The position numbers and the translations under genes are program-made. The notes under the pieces were generated by a model, which saw only the letters and a list, made by a program, of their open reading frames with translations, did not search any database and had not been told where the DNA came from. From CAYZJV01 sp964482325 (GTDB lineage: Bacteria > Spirochaetota > Spirochaetia > Sphaerochaetales > Sphaerochaetaceae): a stretch of DNA of 14,823 bases. The stretch is from NCBI GenBank assembly GCA_964482325.1, contig CAYZXD010000047.1:1-14823 (forward strand), given 5' to 3'. This document shows, piece by piece, positions 14,238 to 14,823 of this stretch (its first letter is position 1; each line of letters opens with the position of its first letter).

Positions 14238-14678
14238 TTATCTCATCACGAACAGATACGATAGCAGTGCGATGAAGAAAACGATGACAAAACTGATGAT
14301 CATGATGGCAAGGGTTCGCGAATAGCCGTGAGGGGTAATAAGCCCCTGGTCATCCATCTGCCTGATTCCGGGATATAATCGGGAAAAGAACGTCAGGATA
14401 GAGAAAATCAGCGCGATGATGCTGAAGACTTTCGTTGCGGCGCTCCCGGTGATGATGATCCCTATGAGCAGTACGATGAAGATCAGCTTCGTTCCCGCAA
14501 CCCAGTTCACGAGATACGTGACAAGCGCATGAACTTCGGGATCCGATTTTGACTTCTCATAGGCATTGAAAAAGCCCACGCTATTGCCTCGCTTTGAACC
14601 GGGGGCTAGATAGAGTACGAGAACATTCAGTAATTCCAATACTCCGAAAAACAACAGAGCGATTGAGATAACGTCCAT
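14238..14678 (-). CDS. Small four-helix membrane protein, unknown
   Basis: 146 residues with four clear hydrophobic segments at about 3-24, 52-77, 80-101 and 122-144. Polar loops carry PGSKRGNSVGFFNAYEKSKS (26-45), a short YPGIRQMDD turn (102-110) and LITPHGYSRT (113-122). The first two loops are rich in Gly and charged residues, which suggests conserved contacts rather than a random membrane insert. The start is fixed by AGGAGA 5 bases before the ATG at 14678. I do not recognise a named family; it resembles conserved hypothetical inner-membrane proteins. It appears intact and stands alone; about 250 mostly non-coding bases follow its stop before the small frameshifted gene. Confidence 0.75.
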   Translation of the reverse strand: MDVISIALLFFGVLELLNVLVLYLAPGSKRGNSVGFFNAYEKSKSDPEVHALVTYLVNWVAGTKLIFIVLLIGIIITGSAATKVFSIIALIFSILTFFSRLYPGIRQMDDQGLITPHGYSRTLAIMIISFVIVFFIALLSYLFVMR

Positions 14679-14739
14679 GATATTCTCCTAATAATAATTG
14701 ATCCTATACTTACGATAGGTGATCGATTTTTGATGATAT

Positions 14740-14812
14740 AATTCCGGGACAGAGGACCTCATAATGTTTAAGTCTTTGAACTTCACAAGGAGTCTGTCCT
14801 CGGTCCCGAATT
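14740..14812. repeat. Imperfect inverted repeat at the right edge
   Basis: The arm AATTCCGGGACAGAGGAC (14740-14757) is complementary to GTCCTCGGTCCCGAATT (14796-14812) with one bulged C and one mismatch; 38 bases separate them. Both ends carry AATT. It could be a miniature transposable element, the end of a larger element or the leader of a gene outside the window. Both strands are open to the edge (a plus ATG at 14764; a minus frame running in to a TAG near 14691), so coding cannot be excluded. Confidence 0.45.
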
Positions 14813-14823
14813 TCCCTATTGGT

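Noticed and set aside
1..14823. CRISPR array, rRNA, or complete insertion sequence
   Set aside because: No regularly spaced repeats, no rRNA-like sequence and no intact transposase were seen on either strand.

Overview
The window looks like a chromosomal accessory region of a free-living, moderate-GC bacterium, most plausibly a spirochaete of the Sphaerochaeta type. That assignment is an inference from the gene mix: a GAF/HD-GYP signalling protein, a FecR plus beta-propeller exported protein, a lipoprotein hydrolase, GtrA, and relics of a DUF4143-type AAA ATPase and a resolvase. No rRNA, tRNA or CRISPR array is visible. Spacing is loose and much of the DNA between intact genes consists of decayed genes, which is typical of a region that gains and loses cargo.

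Left part (1-2600): the N-terminus of a probable thioredoxin runs off the left edge on the minus strand. Next come two broken genes facing each other that abut near base 464: a serine recombinase fragment (+) and an AAA ATPase fragment (-). A short two-helix membrane ORF and an unrecognised decayed coding stretch follow, then a broken HigA-like antitoxin (-) and an intact GtrA-family membrane protein.

Centre-left (2797-5317): a promoter, a hairpin that could mask the ribosome binding site, and two overlapping genes of unknown function (365 and 386 residues), closed by a good hairpin. I recognise neither protein. This tightly coupled pair is the best candidate for an undescribed system in the window.

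Centre (5371-7412): a relic of a membrane transporter C-terminus, then a GAF/HD-GYP protein with a strong promoter and GTG start. After it lies a 400-base non-coding stretch, then a near-consensus promoter in front of a small frameshifted gene.

Right part (7413-14823) is dominated by envelope proteins. There is a secreted protein built from two pairs of internal repeats and a lipoprotein alpha/beta hydrolase. On the minus strand there is an exported coiled-coil/FecR/seven-bladed-propeller protein flanked on both sides by direct copies of an approximately 190-base repeat, and a four-helix membrane protein. A cluster of perfect hairpins with alternative pairings lies between the first two. An imperfect inverted repeat sits at the right edge.

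Apart from the overlapping pair, the intact genes appear to be independent units with their own promoters or long gaps, so no common pathway can be claimed. Several encode exported proteins that may act at the cell envelope.
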